From Duganella alba (GTDB lineage: Bacteria; Pseudomonadota; Gammaproteobacteria; Burkholderiales; Burkholderiaceae_D): a stretch of 50,173 nt of DNA. Positions 1 to 8,189 of this stretch are shown here, piece by piece (within the stretch, counting starts at the first letter, position 1; each line of letters opens with the position of its first letter). The notes below the pieces were generated by a model. It was not told the origin of the DNA and did no database searches. It worked only from the letters and a program-made list of their open reading frames with translations. The position numbers and the translations under genes are program-made. The stretch is taken from the NCBI RefSeq assembly GCF_009674495.1, contig NZ_WKJN01000038.1, positions 1 to 50,173 on the forward strand, given 5' to 3'.

Positions 1-361
1 CGTGGCGGCGCGCCAGCGCCTTGACCCGCGCCACCAGCTCGGCGGTGGCGAACGGTTTGACCAGGTAGTCGTCGGCGCCCTGCTCCAGGCCGCGCACGCG
101 GTCCTCGATGGCGTCGCGCGCCGTCAGCAGCAGCACCGGCACGGCGCTGCCGCGCGCGCGCAGGCGCCGCACCACCTCGAACCCGTCCATGCCGGGCAGG
201 CCGATGTCGAGCACCACCACCTCGGCCACGGCGGCGCGTTGCAGGACCTGATCGGCCTGCGCGCCATTGCCGATGACCTCGACCGCCATGCCATGGCCGC
301 CGAGCACGCGGCTCAGACCGTCCGCCAACACCGCATCGTCTTCCACCACCAGTACCTGCAT
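1..361 (-). CDS. OmpR/QseB-type response regulator, N-terminal part (runs off the window)
   Basis: Receiver domain of a two-component response regulator, probably the DNA-binding partner of a membrane kinase outside the window. The visible 120 residues start at an ATG (base 361) with MQVLVVEDD. They contain the acidic pocket (E7, D8, D9), the phosphoacceptor aspartate at about residue 51 in VVLDIGLPGMDG, and the conserved lysine in DDYLVKPF near residue 101. This pattern is typical of the QseB/PmrA/TctD group of the OmpR family. The winged-helix output domain would lie beyond base 1 and is not seen, so the subfamily is inferred from the receiver alone. The gene is divergent from the Crp-type regulator. 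Confidence 0.85.
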   Translation of the reverse strand, partial: MQVLVVEDDAVLADGLSRVLGGHGMAVEVIGNGAQADQVLQRAAVAEVVVLDIGLPGMDGFEVVRRLRARGSAVPVLLLTARDAIEDRVRGLEQGADDYLVKPFATAELVARVKALARRH

Positions 362-517
362 ATTCGTGCGCCACCTGTTTCGGATGTGTGCCATTATGCC
401 GCTGCCCATCTCAGAAAGACAGTAGCCTCTGTAGGAGCAGGACTACAACCCTGCATGTCCTATGCCTACATTTGTGCGTCCCCTGCTCTTATGTTCGCCA
501 ATTAACAATCCTCATAA

Positions 518-537
518 AGTTACACCAACACGTAACT
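518..537. promoter_or_regulatory. inverted repeat upstream of the Crp/Fnr-type gene
   Basis: Perfect 6-bp arms AGTTAC and GTAACT are separated by 8 bp, and the right arm ends 17 bp before the ATG at 555. The position suits an operator, possibly autoregulatory, or a hairpin near the ribosome binding site. No protein is assigned to it. The rest of the 362-554 gap has only a weaker 5-bp repeat (TGTAG/CTACA, 430-447). Confidence 0.35.
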
Positions 538-554
538 AGCTTGTGAGGATCACC

Positions 555-1358
555 ATGAACAACACCCAAGTCAACGCCACCACCAAGCCGGCCCGCGCGC
601 TGCCGGTCGCCACCAAAGCGCTCAAGGTTGCGTCCCGGCCTGCGGTCACCTACACCGGCGCCCAGCAGAACGAACTGCTGGCAGCGTTGCCGCGCGAGGT
701 GCTGGAATCCCTGTTCGAGCATCTGGAAATGGTGCAACTGCCGTTCGGCAAGGAAGTCTTCGAATTCGGCAAGACCATGGAATATGTCCACTTTCCGACC
801 ACCGCCATCATCTCGCTGCTGTACGTCATGGAAGACGGCGCCACCACCGAGATCGCCGTGATCGGCCATGAAGGCGTGGCCGGCGTGTCGCTGTTCGACG
901 GCGAGCGCGCCATGTGCAGCGCCGTGGTGCAGGCGGCCGGTTACGGCTACCGCATGAAGACCGAGCACCTGCGCGCCGCCTTCGCCCGCGGCGGCGCCCT
1001 GCCGGCCCTGCTGATGCGCTACAACACCGCGCTGTTCGCGCAGATGGCGCAGAACGCCGTCGGCGGCCGCCACAGCTCGATCGAACAAAAGCTGTGCCGC
1101 TGGCTGCTGGACCGCCTCGACCGCTCGCCATCGAACTCGCTTAAGGTGACGCAGGAAATGATTTCCATCATGCTGGGCGTGCGCCGCGAAAGCATCACAG
1201 CCGCCGCCGGCAAGCTGCAGGACGAAGGCCTGATCACCTACCGCCGCGGCAACATCACCGTGCTTGATCGCTCAGGCTTGGAGGCGTATGCGGGCGAGTG
1301 CTATAAGGTGGCGAAGACGGAGTTTGATCGTCTGCGACTGGATGTAGCACGCTGTTAA
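555..1358 (+). CDS. Crp/Fnr-family transcriptional regulator
   Basis: A 267-residue cytoplasmic regulator with an N-terminal cyclic-nucleotide-binding-like beta-barrel (about residues 40-150) and a C-terminal winged helix (about 175-235) containing VTQEMISIMLGVRRESIT as the recognition region. No cysteine cluster of the Fnr iron-sulfur type is visible at the N-terminus, so oxygen sensing by a 4Fe-4S cluster is unlikely; the ligand is unknown. I chose the ATG at 555, preceded by TGAGGATC, over an in-frame GTG at 543 that lies within that ribosome-binding region. Its last 104 bp overlap, on the opposite strand, the end of the histidine kinase gene. Confidence 0.85.
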   Translation: MNNTQVNATTKPARALPVATKALKVASRPAVTYTGAQQNELLAALPREVLESLFEHLEMVQLPFGKEVFEFGKTMEYVHFPTTAIISLLYVMEDGATTEIAVIGHEGVAGVSLFDGERAMCSAVVQAAGYGYRMKTEHLRAAFARGGALPALLMRYNTALFAQMAQNAVGGRHSSIEQKLCRWLLDRLDRSPSNSLKVTQEMISIMLGVRRESITAAAGKLQDEGLITYRRGNITVLDRSGLEAYAGECYKVAKTEFDRLRLDVARC

Positions 1359-2817
1359 GCACGTCGCTGATGGCCGGCGGCAGCGTCGGCATCGGCGTTG
1401 CCACCCGCACCGGCGGCGCCGCGCCGTCGCGCTGCGGACGCAGCGGAATCGCCACTTCAATGCAGGTGCCCGTTTCATTGCGGCCCCGGCGAATATTCAA
1501 ATTCCCCCCCAGCAGCAAGGCGCGCTCGCGCATGCCCAGCAGGCCGTGCGACATCGGCTTGATGATGGTGTCGGAGGCGATGCCGATGCCGTCGTCGATA
1601 ATCCGCAGCATCAGGCCGTCGCCGCTGCGGTTCAGCGTGACGGTCACGCGGCTGGCCTTGGCGTATTTGCGGATATTGGTCAGCGACTCCTGCACGATGC
1701 GGAACAGCGCGATCGACAGGTCGCCGGCATCGCGCGTCAGGCTTTCCATGTCGGCCGCCACATTGCAGTCGCAGCGCACTTGCGCCAGGCGGCTGAATTC
1801 CTCGCAATAGCTTTCGATGGCCGCGCACAGGCCGAGGTTGTCCAGCAGGCTCGGGCGCAGATTCTCGACGATGCGGCGCTTCATCTCCACCGTTTCCACC
1901 AGCGTGCCGCGGGCGCGCTTGAGCTGCTCGGCCAGTTCCGGGTGCGTGCTGCGCAGCTGCTGCGTGACGGCGGCGATATCCATGCTGATCGAGGTCAGGT
2001 TCGCGCCCAGTTCGTCGTGCAGTTCGCGCGACAGGCGGGCCTTCTCCTCCTCGCTGATGGTGATCAGGTGGCGCGACAGCACCGAGAGCTGCTCGGTCCG
2101 CTGCTGCACGGTCGATTCCAGGTTCTCGTTGGCGCTTTGCAGCGCGTGCTCCACCGCCGCGCGGTGCGCAAAGCTGCGCCGCACCAGCTGGTAGAACATC
2201 ACCAGCACCAGGATCGCCAGCGCATTGATGCTGACCCCCAGCCACACCGCTTTCTGGTACTCCTTGTAGAACATGGCGCTGCGCGTGGTCAGCGTTTCGT
2301 TCTGTTCCTGCTCCATGATGACCACCTGCAGGCGGATCTCGTCCATGCTGGCGCGGTCGTCGCTGAGCTTGGCGATGTTGACGATTTCCTGCAGGCCGCC
2401 GTCGCGGTAGACGTCGATGGCCTGGCTCATGATGCTCAGGCGGCGGCGCACCAGCGTATGCAGCTGGGTCAGGTTTTTCAGTTGGGAAGGATTATCGGCC
2501 AGCAGTTTTTCCAGCTCGCGGAATTCCGCCTCGCTGTCGGCCAGCGCGGTGCGCGTCGGCCCCAGGTAGGAATCGCGGTCGGACAGGAAATAGCTGCGCA
2601 TGCTGCTCTCGGCATCCAGCACCAGCACGTTCAGGTATTGCAGCCGGTCGGCGACACGCGCAGTCTGGCTCAGCAGGACTTGCGCACCGCGCAGGGCTTG
2701 CAAATTGTGGAACAGGCTGAAACCGTTGACGATCAGCAGCAATGCGCACGTCACGCACAAGATGGTCTTGTACAGCGGCATGCGGTGATGCGGCGCTGTT
2801 TCGACGGTGAAATACAT
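1255..2817 (-). CDS. CHASE3-type sensor histidine kinase (HisKA_3 family)
   Basis: A 520-residue membrane kinase of the NarX/DegS type. One transmembrane helix (about 17-36), a helical CHASE3-like periplasmic sensor (about 40-185), a second helix (about 191-211), a coiled coil (about 220-255), the HisKA_3 box with phospho-acceptor H267 in SRELHDELG, and a HATPase_c domain (N-box about 371-385, G-box DDGIGI 408-413). The start at 2817 has AAGGA upstream. It lies downstream of the LuxR-type response regulator on the same strand and is its likely partner. A proline-rich tail (about 461-520) follows the catalytic domain and runs antisense into the Crp-type gene. The signal sensed is unknown. Confidence 0.88.
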   Translation of the reverse strand: MYFTVETAPHHRMPLYKTILCVTCALLLIVNGFSLFHNLQALRGAQVLLSQTARVADRLQYLNVLVLDAESSMRSYFLSDRDSYLGPTRTALADSEAEFRELEKLLADNPSQLKNLTQLHTLVRRRLSIMSQAIDVYRDGGLQEIVNIAKLSDDRASMDEIRLQVVIMEQEQNETLTTRSAMFYKEYQKAVWLGVSINALAILVLVMFYQLVRRSFAHRAAVEHALQSANENLESTVQQRTEQLSVLSRHLITISEEEKARLSRELHDELGANLTSISMDIAAVTQQLRSTHPELAEQLKRARGTLVETVEMKRRIVENLRPSLLDNLGLCAAIESYCEEFSRLAQVRCDCNVAADMESLTRDAGDLSIALFRIVQESLTNIRKYAKASRVTVTLNRSGDGLMLRIIDDGIGIASDTIIKPMSHGLLGMRERALLLGGNLNIRRGRNETGTCIEVAIPLRPQRDGAAPPVRVATPMPTLPPAISDVLNSVLHPVADDQTPSSPPYSTRPHTPPSLSDQAR

Positions 2818-2867
2818 CCGTTTCCTTCACTAAATTGGGGCACGGCGCAGATACGCCATGCTCTCCA

Positions 2868-2873
2868 ATTATA
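2868..2873 (-). promoter_or_regulatory. candidate -10 box for the histidine kinase gene
   Basis: A perfect TATAAT on the minus strand lies 51 bp before the kinase ATG, in an AT-rich stretch. No good -35 hexamer stands at 16-18 bp, so this is a tentative second promoter inside the regulator-kinase pair. Confidence 0.35.
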
Positions 2874-2898
2874 GACTGGAAGAAAATTTGATGTGTCT

Positions 2899-2921
2899 GT
2901 GCGCACGCCAACAGTGCGCAC
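2899..2921. repeat. GTGCGCAC inverted/direct repeat pair
   Basis: Two copies of the self-complementary octamer GTGCGCAC flank a 7-bp spacer just after the response regulator stop codon. It could form an 8-bp hairpin but has no T-run, so it is more likely a protein-binding site or a transcript-stabilising hairpin than a terminator. Confidence 0.45.
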
Positions 2922-2927
2922 ATATTG

Positions 2928-3560
2928 CTAATCCAAAAGATTGTTCTTCATGGCGTAGTAGGTCAGGTCCGAGTTGGACTGCATGCCCATTTTTTCCATG
3001 ATGCGGGTGCGGTAGGTGCTGACGGTTTTAATGCTCAACGACAGCGCCACGCCGATGTCCGACACGGTGGCGCCACGCGCCAGGCGCAGGAACACCTGGA
3101 ACTCGCGGTCCGACAGCTCGGTATGCAGCGCCGTGTTGGGGTCGCGGTCGAAGCTCTGCGCCAGCAGCTCGCCCACCTGCGAACTGACGTAGCGGCGCCC
3201 CTGGTACACCGTGCGCACCGCCGTGATCAGCTCGTCCGCCTCGCACTCCTTGTTCAGGTAGCCGTTGGCGCCCATTTTGAACAGGTTGAGCGCGTACTGC
3301 TGCGCCGGATAGCCGGACAGGATCAGCACCGGCAGATCCGGCTGGCCCTGGCGGATGGTGCGCAACGTATCGATACCGCTCTGATCAGGCATGGCAATAT
3401 CGAGCAACAGCACATCGCAAATTTCGCGGCGGGCGATATCCAGCGCTTCGCGGCCGGTCCCGGCTTCCGCCACCACGTCGAAATCGTCCGACGATGAAAA
3501 AATCTGTTTAAAGCCTGCTCTTACAATTTGATGGTCGTCACAAATGGCAACGCGTATCAT
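2928..3560 (-). CDS. NarL/LuxR-type response regulator
   Basis: A 210-residue two-component regulator: receiver domain (about 1-120) with acidic pocket D8-D9 in ICDDH and phosphoacceptor D54 in LLLDIAMPD, then a LuxR helix-turn-helix (about 145-205) with LSDREFQVFLRLARG and KTVSTYRTRI. I start it at the ATG at 3560 (MIRVAICDDH), which follows GAGGAAAC, rather than an in-frame ATG 45 bp upstream that adds a non-conserved hydrophilic stretch. It precedes the CHASE3 kinase by 110 bp on the same strand, so the two are a likely cognate pair. Targets are unknown. Confidence 0.9.
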   Translation of the reverse strand: MIRVAICDDHQIVRAGFKQIFSSSDDFDVVAEAGTGREALDIARREICDVLLLDIAMPDQSGIDTLRTIRQGQPDLPVLILSGYPAQQYALNLFKMGANGYLNKECEADELITAVRTVYQGRRYVSSQVGELLAQSFDRDPNTALHTELSDREFQVFLRLARGATVSDIGVALSLSIKTVSTYRTRIMEKMGMQSNSDLTYYAMKNNLLD

Positions 3561-3632
3561 TGTTTCCTCTCGTCGTGTCCGGCTCTGGTCCGGACTATCC
3601 GCCACCGTGCATCAGCGTCAACTGATATTAGA

Positions 3633-3660
3633 ATAATATTGAAAGTATAGCAGTAATCAA
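3633..3660 (-). promoter_or_regulatory. sigma-70-type promoter for the response regulator
   Basis: On the minus strand TTGATT (3655-3660) and TATTAT (3633-3638) are separated by 16 bp, in a locally AT-rich region about 70 bp before the response regulator ATG. Confidence 0.5.
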
Positions 3661-3698
3661 CTGCCTGCCGCGTCTTGCGCCTGCGGTGCGCGGGGTCT

Positions 3699-4115
3699 TC
3701 AGCCTTCCTTAAGCAAGCTGAGAACCGCCAGCAACTCGCTGCGGATCAAGTCGCGGTCCAACGGCGGAATAACGGCTGCCGGGTGCACGCCGTTGACAGC
3801 CGCTTCACCATCATACTCCGTGGCCGCGCTGCCGGCGGCGCGGCTATCGAGTTTATTGCGCGCCCCGCTGATCGTGAAACCCTGTTCATACAACAGCTCG
3901 CGGATACGGCGTATCAACAGCACCTCGTGGTGCTGGTAATAGCGGCGGTTGCCGCGGCGCTTGACCGGCTTGAGCTGGGTAAATTCCTGCTCCCAGTAGC
4001 GCAGCACGTGCGGCTTTACGCCGCACAGCTCGCTGACTTCGCCGATGGTGAAGTAGCGCTTGGCCGGGATCGGCGGCAGGACGACCAGTTCGGACTTGGC
4101 GAGACGATCGTTCAT
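3699..4115 (-). CDS. MerR-family transcriptional regulator
   Basis: A 138-residue protein with an N-terminal MerR winged helix (about residues 20-88): FTIGEVSELCGVKPHVLRYWEQEF, then RRGNRRYYQHHEVLLIRRIRELLYEQGFTI. The C-terminal part has no cysteine metal-binding loop or drug-binding domain. It is the last gene of the thrS-to-ihfA unit, 17 bp after ihfA. This MerR protein next to ihfA is a conserved arrangement in proteobacteria, but its target and signal are unknown. Confidence 0.88.
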   Translation of the reverse strand: MNDRLAKSELVVLPPIPAKRYFTIGEVSELCGVKPHVLRYWEQEFTQLKPVKRRGNRRYYQHHEVLLIRRIRELLYEQGFTISGARNKLDSRAAGSAATEYDGEAAVNGVHPAAVIPPLDRDLIRSELLAVLSLLKEG

Positions 4116-4132
4116 TGCAACTCAGCTCCCGT

Positions 4133-4480
4133 TCAGGCGGCGCGCGCCATCGGATTGCTCTCTTCGACCATGCCCTTGAGCTTCTGGCTGGCGTGGAAAG
4201 TCACGACGCGGCGCGCCGTGATCGGGATTTCCTCGCCGGTCTTCGGGTTGCGGCCAGGCCGCTGCGGCTTGTCGCGCAGCTGGAAGTTGCCGAAACCGGA
4301 CAGCTTGACGGCTTCGCCGCGCTCCAGCGCGTTGCGAATCTCGTCAAAGAAGGTCTCCACCATGTCCTTGGCCTCGCGCTTGTTCAGGCCGACCTGTTCG
4401 AACAGCAGTTCGGCCAGTTCCGCCTTGGTCAGCGTGGGCAAATCCTTTTCCGCATCCTGGCGCACCTTGGCAACCTGCAT
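4133..4480 (-). CDS. ihfA: integration host factor subunit alpha
   Basis: DNA-bending nucleoid protein that pairs with IhfB. The core LTKAELAELLFEQVGLNKREAKDMVETFF and the DNA-intercalating beta-arm with GRNPKTGEEIPITARRVVTF are clear; the proline of GRNPKTG is the residue that kinks DNA. The core begins about 20 residues after the ATG at 4480, so an N-terminal extension of the kind seen in some betaproteobacterial IhfA is present. The start is uncertain: no good ribosome site precedes 4480, and the frame stays open upstream through a TTG (4504) to about 4535. The gene follows pheT in the same unit. Confidence 0.9.
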   Translation of the reverse strand: MQVAKVRQDAEKDLPTLTKAELAELLFEQVGLNKREAKDMVETFFDEIRNALERGEAVKLSGFGNFQLRDKPQRPGRNPKTGEEIPITARRVVTFHASQKLKGMVEESNPMARAA

Positions 4481-4621
4481 GGCGCGATGTAAATCGGCAG
4501 CCAATGCGGATTGGAGTACGGCGGAATCAACGTCGTTGTTATTAATTTTCCAGCCCTGCCTTATATAGAAATGACTGAGTCCGGCACAAGCCGGACTCCC
4601 GATTGGTCAAAAATACAACGC

Positions 4622-7048
4622 TTACGAACGCAGACGCGCGCCGTGTTTTTGCTTGGCGGCGTCGCCGGCAGCGGCCATGATAGCCTCCACCACGTCGTCT
4701 TGCAGCGTGTTTTGAGTATCTTGCAAGCTAAAGCGGAAAGCAAGTGATTTTTCGTCGGCTTCCAAACCTTTGCCACGATATTCATCAAACAAAACAATGG
4801 CTTGCAAAATCTTGCCCTGCGGACTCTCTTGCACAGCAGCATTAAATGCATCCAACAAATCCTGCGCCGGCACATCTTGCTTGACAACCACGGCCAGGTC
4901 GCGGGTGGCGCCCGGGAACTTGGAAATCTCATCATATTTTGGCACAGGTCGTTGCTGCAAAGCAATCGCCTCGACCTCGAACACCACCGGGGCGTGCGGC
5001 AGCTCGTATTTCTGCAGCCAGCGCGGGTGCAGCTCGCCGATGAAGCCGATCACTTTGCCGTCCAGCAACACATGCGCCGAGCGGCCCGGATGCAGCGCCG
5101 GGTGTTCCGCCTTGACGAAACGCAGCGACAGCGGCGCGAACAGGTGCTCCAGGTCGGCCTTGACGTCGAAGAAGTCGACCGCGCGGTTATCCTGGCCCCA
5201 CTGCTCGTCGGCCACGCCGCCGTAGGCGATGCCGGCCACGCGTTTTGGCTGGTGATAGCCGCCCACGGTCAGCGGGCCGTCGGCCACGCCGGCGTCGCGC
5301 TGGTAGACGGCGCCGATTTCAAACGCGCGCACGCGGTTGGTCTTGCGGTTCAGGTTGTAGCGCACGTTGGCGACCAGGCTGCCGATCAGCGTCGAACGCA
5401 TCACGCTCAGCTGGCTGGCGATCGGATTCTGCAGCTTGATCGGATTGCTGTTGCCGCCGAAGTCCTGCTCCCACTGGGCCTCCACGAAGCTCATGTTGAC
5501 CACTTCCTGGTAACCCAGGTCGGCCAGCTGGTGGCGCACCGCGAACAGCGAGCGGGTGTTTTCCGGCGCGATGATCATGGTGTTGGCCGCCACCGGCGCC
5601 ACGGTCGGGATGTTCTCGAAGCCGTAGACGCGCGCCACTTCCTCGATCAGGTCTTCCTCGATTTCGATGTCGAAGCGGTAGCTCGGCGAAGTCACCGAGA
5701 ACACGCCGTCTTCCAGCGTGAACGGCAGCGCCAGGCGGGTGAAGATGTCGGCGATGACCTGGTCGTCCAGCGCCACGCCGATGACCTTCTGCGCGCGCGC
5801 GGTGCGCATTTTCACCGGCTCACGCCGCGGCAGGTTGACGATCTGGTCGTCCACCGGCCCCACTTGCGTGGTGGCGGTGCCGCAGATCTCGATCAGCAGC
5901 GAGGTGATGCGCTCGATGTGCTCGACGGTGGTGGCGTAGTCGACGCCGCGCTCGAAGCGGTGCGCCGCATCGGTCGAGAAGTTGTACTTGCGGGCGCGGC
6001 CCTGGATGGCGTTCGGCCACCAGAATGCGGCTTCCAGGTAGATGTTTTCGGTGTCCAGCGAGACCGCGGTGGCGTCGCCGCCCATGATGCCGGCCAGCGA
6101 TTCGATTTCCTGGTCGTCGGCGATCACGCCCACCCATTCGTCGACCGCGACGGTGTTACCGTTCAGCAGCTTCAGCGATTCGCCCTGGCGGCCCCAGCGC
6201 ACATCCAGGCCGCCGTGGATCTTGTTCAGGTCGAACACGTGGGTCGGACGGCCCAGCTCCAGCATCACGTAGTTGGAGATGTCCACCAGCGCCGACACCG
6301 AGCGCTGGCCGCTGCGCTCCAGGCGCTGCTTCATCCAGTCCGGCGTGGCGGCCTTGGCGTTCAGGTTGCGGATCACGCGGCCCGAGAAACGGCCGCACAG
6401 GTCCGGCGCCGAGATTTTCACCGGCAGTTTTTCGTCGCTGTTGACGGCCACCGCGCGGTAAGCCGGCACGGTCAGCGCCACGCCGGTCAGCGCCGACACT
6501 TCGCGCGCCACGCCCAGCACCGACAGGCAGTCGGCCTTGTTCGGGGTCAGCTTGATGGTGAATTTCAGGTCGTTCAGCGCGTAGTAGTCGCGGAAGTTCT
6601 GGCCGATCGGCGCGTCGTCCGGCAGTTCCAGCAGGCCGCTGCCCTCTTCCGACAGTTTCAGTTCCTTGGCCGAGCACAGCATGCCTTGCGACTCGACGCC
6701 GCGCAGCTGGCCGACCTTGATTTCAAACGGCTTGCCATCGGCGCCAGGCGGCAGCACGGCGCCGGCCATGGCGCACACGACTTTCAGGCCCGGGCGCACG
6801 TTCGGCGCGCCGCAGACGATGTTGAGCAAGGTGCCGGTGCCGACATCGACCTGGCAGACGTTCAGGCGGTCGGCGTTCGGATGCTTGGCCATCTCGCGCA
6901 CGTAGCCGACCACCACGTTGGAGAACGGCGGCGCGACAGGTTCCACTTCTTCCACTTCCAGGCCGGACATCGTCAACAGATGGGCCAGTTCGTCCGAAGT
7001 CATCTTCGGATCGACCATGGTACGGAGCCAGTTTTCGGAGAATTGCAT
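4622..7048 (-). CDS. pheT: phenylalanine--tRNA ligase beta subunit
   Basis: Beta chain of the (alpha beta)2 enzyme that charges tRNA-Phe; it carries the editing and tRNA-binding parts. At 808 residues it has full family length. An N-terminal EMAP/tRNA-binding OB fold lies at about 38-150 (VVGYVREMAKHPNADRLNVC), the B3/B4 editing region and B5 domain are in the middle, and the ferredoxin-fold anticodon-binding domain is at the C-terminus (about 710-805, starting KFPGATRDLAVVV). The start at 7048 (MQFSENWLRTMV) is the conserved N-terminus although its ribosome site is weak. It follows pheS by 39 bp and is co-transcribed with it. Confidence 0.97.
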   Translation of the reverse strand: MQFSENWLRTMVDPKMTSDELAHLLTMSGLEVEEVEPVAPPFSNVVVGYVREMAKHPNADRLNVCQVDVGTGTLLNIVCGAPNVRPGLKVVCAMAGAVLPPGADGKPFEIKVGQLRGVESQGMLCSAKELKLSEEGSGLLELPDDAPIGQNFRDYYALNDLKFTIKLTPNKADCLSVLGVAREVSALTGVALTVPAYRAVAVNSDEKLPVKISAPDLCGRFSGRVIRNLNAKAATPDWMKQRLERSGQRSVSALVDISNYVMLELGRPTHVFDLNKIHGGLDVRWGRQGESLKLLNGNTVAVDEWVGVIADDQEIESLAGIMGGDATAVSLDTENIYLEAAFWWPNAIQGRARKYNFSTDAAHRFERGVDYATTVEHIERITSLLIEICGTATTQVGPVDDQIVNLPRREPVKMRTARAQKVIGVALDDQVIADIFTRLALPFTLEDGVFSVTSPSYRFDIEIEEDLIEEVARVYGFENIPTVAPVAANTMIIAPENTRSLFAVRHQLADLGYQEVVNMSFVEAQWEQDFGGNSNPIKLQNPIASQLSVMRSTLIGSLVANVRYNLNRKTNRVRAFEIGAVYQRDAGVADGPLTVGGYHQPKRVAGIAYGGVADEQWGQDNRAVDFFDVKADLEHLFAPLSLRFVKAEHPALHPGRSAHVLLDGKVIGFIGELHPRWLQKYELPHAPVVFEVEAIALQQRPVPKYDEISKFPGATRDLAVVVKQDVPAQDLLDAFNAAVQESPQGKILQAIVLFDEYRGKGLEADEKSLAFRFSLQDTQNTLQDDVVEAIMAAAGDAAKQKHGARLRS

Positions 7049-7087
7049 ATTCGTTGAACTTTCTTGTGATCTGGGTCGAGGGCCGGA

Positions 7088-8107
7088 TTAATTGAACTGC
7101 TTCAGGAAACGCAGGTCGCCTTCGTAGAACAGGCGCAGGTCGTTGATCCCGTAACGCAGCATGGTCAGGCGCTCCAGGCCGGAGCCGAACGCGAAACCGA
7201 TGTACTTCTCGGGGTCCAGGCCGAAATTGCGCACCACCGACGGGTGCACCTGGCCCGAGCCGGACACTTCCAGCCAGCGGCCCTTCAACGGACCGGAACC
7301 AAACGCGATGTCGATCTCGGCCGACGGTTCGGTAAACGGGAAATACGATGGACGGAAACGCACCTGCAGGTCGTCGGTCTCGAAGAAGGCCTTGACGAAG
7401 TTCAGGTACACGCCCTTCAGGTCGGCAAAGCTGATGTTCTCGGCGATCCACAGGCCTTCGACCTGGTGGAACATCGGCGAGTGGGTGGCGTCGCTGTCGA
7501 CGCGGTAGGTGCGACCCGGCGCGATCACCTTGATCGGCGGCGTGTGGCTGCGGGCGTAGCGCACCTGCATCGGCGAGGTGTGGGTGCGCAGCAGCAGCGG
7601 CTTGCCTTCGCTGTCGTTGCCTTCGATGTAGAAGGTGTCCTGCATCGAGCGCGCAGGATGGTTTTCCGGGCTGTTCAGCGCCGTGAAGTTGGTCCAGTCG
7701 TTTTCGATTTCGGGGCCGTCGGCCACATCGAAACCGATCGAGCGGAAGATCTCTTCCACCCGCTCCCAGGTGCGCATCACCGGGTGGATGCCGCCGCCGG
7801 CGCGGCCGCGGCCTGGCAGCGAGACGTCGATCGCCTCGGCGTTCAAACGGGCTTGCAGCTGGGCTTCGGCCAGCGCGTCACGGCGCGCGGTCAGCGCGGC
7901 TTCGATCTGCTGCTTGGCGGCGTTGATCAGCGCGCCCTGCGCCTTCTTGGCGTCAGGATCGAGCTTGCCCAGGCCCTTCATCAATTCGGTAATCTGGCCG
8001 GTCTTGCCCAGGTATTTGGCTTTGGCGTTTTCCAGTGCGGCGGCATCATCTTTGGCCGCGTCGAAATCCTGCACTGCTGAGGCGACGAGTTGTTCCAGGG
8101 AGTCCAT
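7088..8107 (-). CDS. pheS: phenylalanine--tRNA ligase alpha subunit
   Basis: Catalytic chain of phenylalanyl-tRNA synthetase, 339 residues. An N-terminal coiled coil (about 1-85) is followed by the class II aminoacylation core with motif 1 around PVMRTWERVEEIFRSIGF, motif 2 around GRTYRVDSDATHSPMFHQ, and motif 3 near GFAFGSGLERLTMLRYGI. The ATG at 8107 follows AAGGATAAG. Transcription must come from the upstream thrS-rplT unit through the terminator at 8130-8164, because only 22 bp separate that terminator from the start codon. Confidence 0.97.
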   Translation of the reverse strand: MDSLEQLVASAVQDFDAAKDDAAALENAKAKYLGKTGQITELMKGLGKLDPDAKKAQGALINAAKQQIEAALTARRDALAEAQLQARLNAEAIDVSLPGRGRAGGGIHPVMRTWERVEEIFRSIGFDVADGPEIENDWTNFTALNSPENHPARSMQDTFYIEGNDSEGKPLLLRTHTSPMQVRYARSHTPPIKVIAPGRTYRVDSDATHSPMFHQVEGLWIAENISFADLKGVYLNFVKAFFETDDLQVRFRPSYFPFTEPSAEIDIAFGSGPLKGRWLEVSGSGQVHPSVVRNFGLDPEKYIGFAFGSGLERLTMLRYGINDLRLFYEGDLRFLKQFN

Positions 8108-8129
8108 GCGTTTTTCTTATCCTTGAATC

Positions 8130-8164
8130 AAAAAACGGGGCACAGGTATGACCCTTGCCCCGTT
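8130..8164 (-). terminator. intrinsic terminator/attenuator between rplT and pheS
   Basis: On the minus strand a 9-bp stem AACGGGGCA / TGCCCCGTT with a 13-nt loop is followed by a run of T residues. It sits 26 bp after the rplT stop and 22 bp before the pheS ATG, leaving no room for a separate pheS promoter, so read-through must supply pheST. In E. coli this same position holds the pheM leader and attenuator. No phenylalanine-rich leader peptide is visible here. Confidence 0.8.
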
Positions 8165-8189
8165 CTCTTGCGTAAATCAGCGCTTGAAA

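Noticed and set aside
4802..7057. 751-codon open frame on the plus strand opposite pheT
   Set aside because: It is the antisense shadow of a high-GC gene with no recognisable domains and biased Arg/His/Ala composition; pheT on the other strand is certain.
8165..8189. pheM-like phenylalanine leader peptide
   Set aside because: No frame with a start and Phe codons fits between rplT and the terminator.
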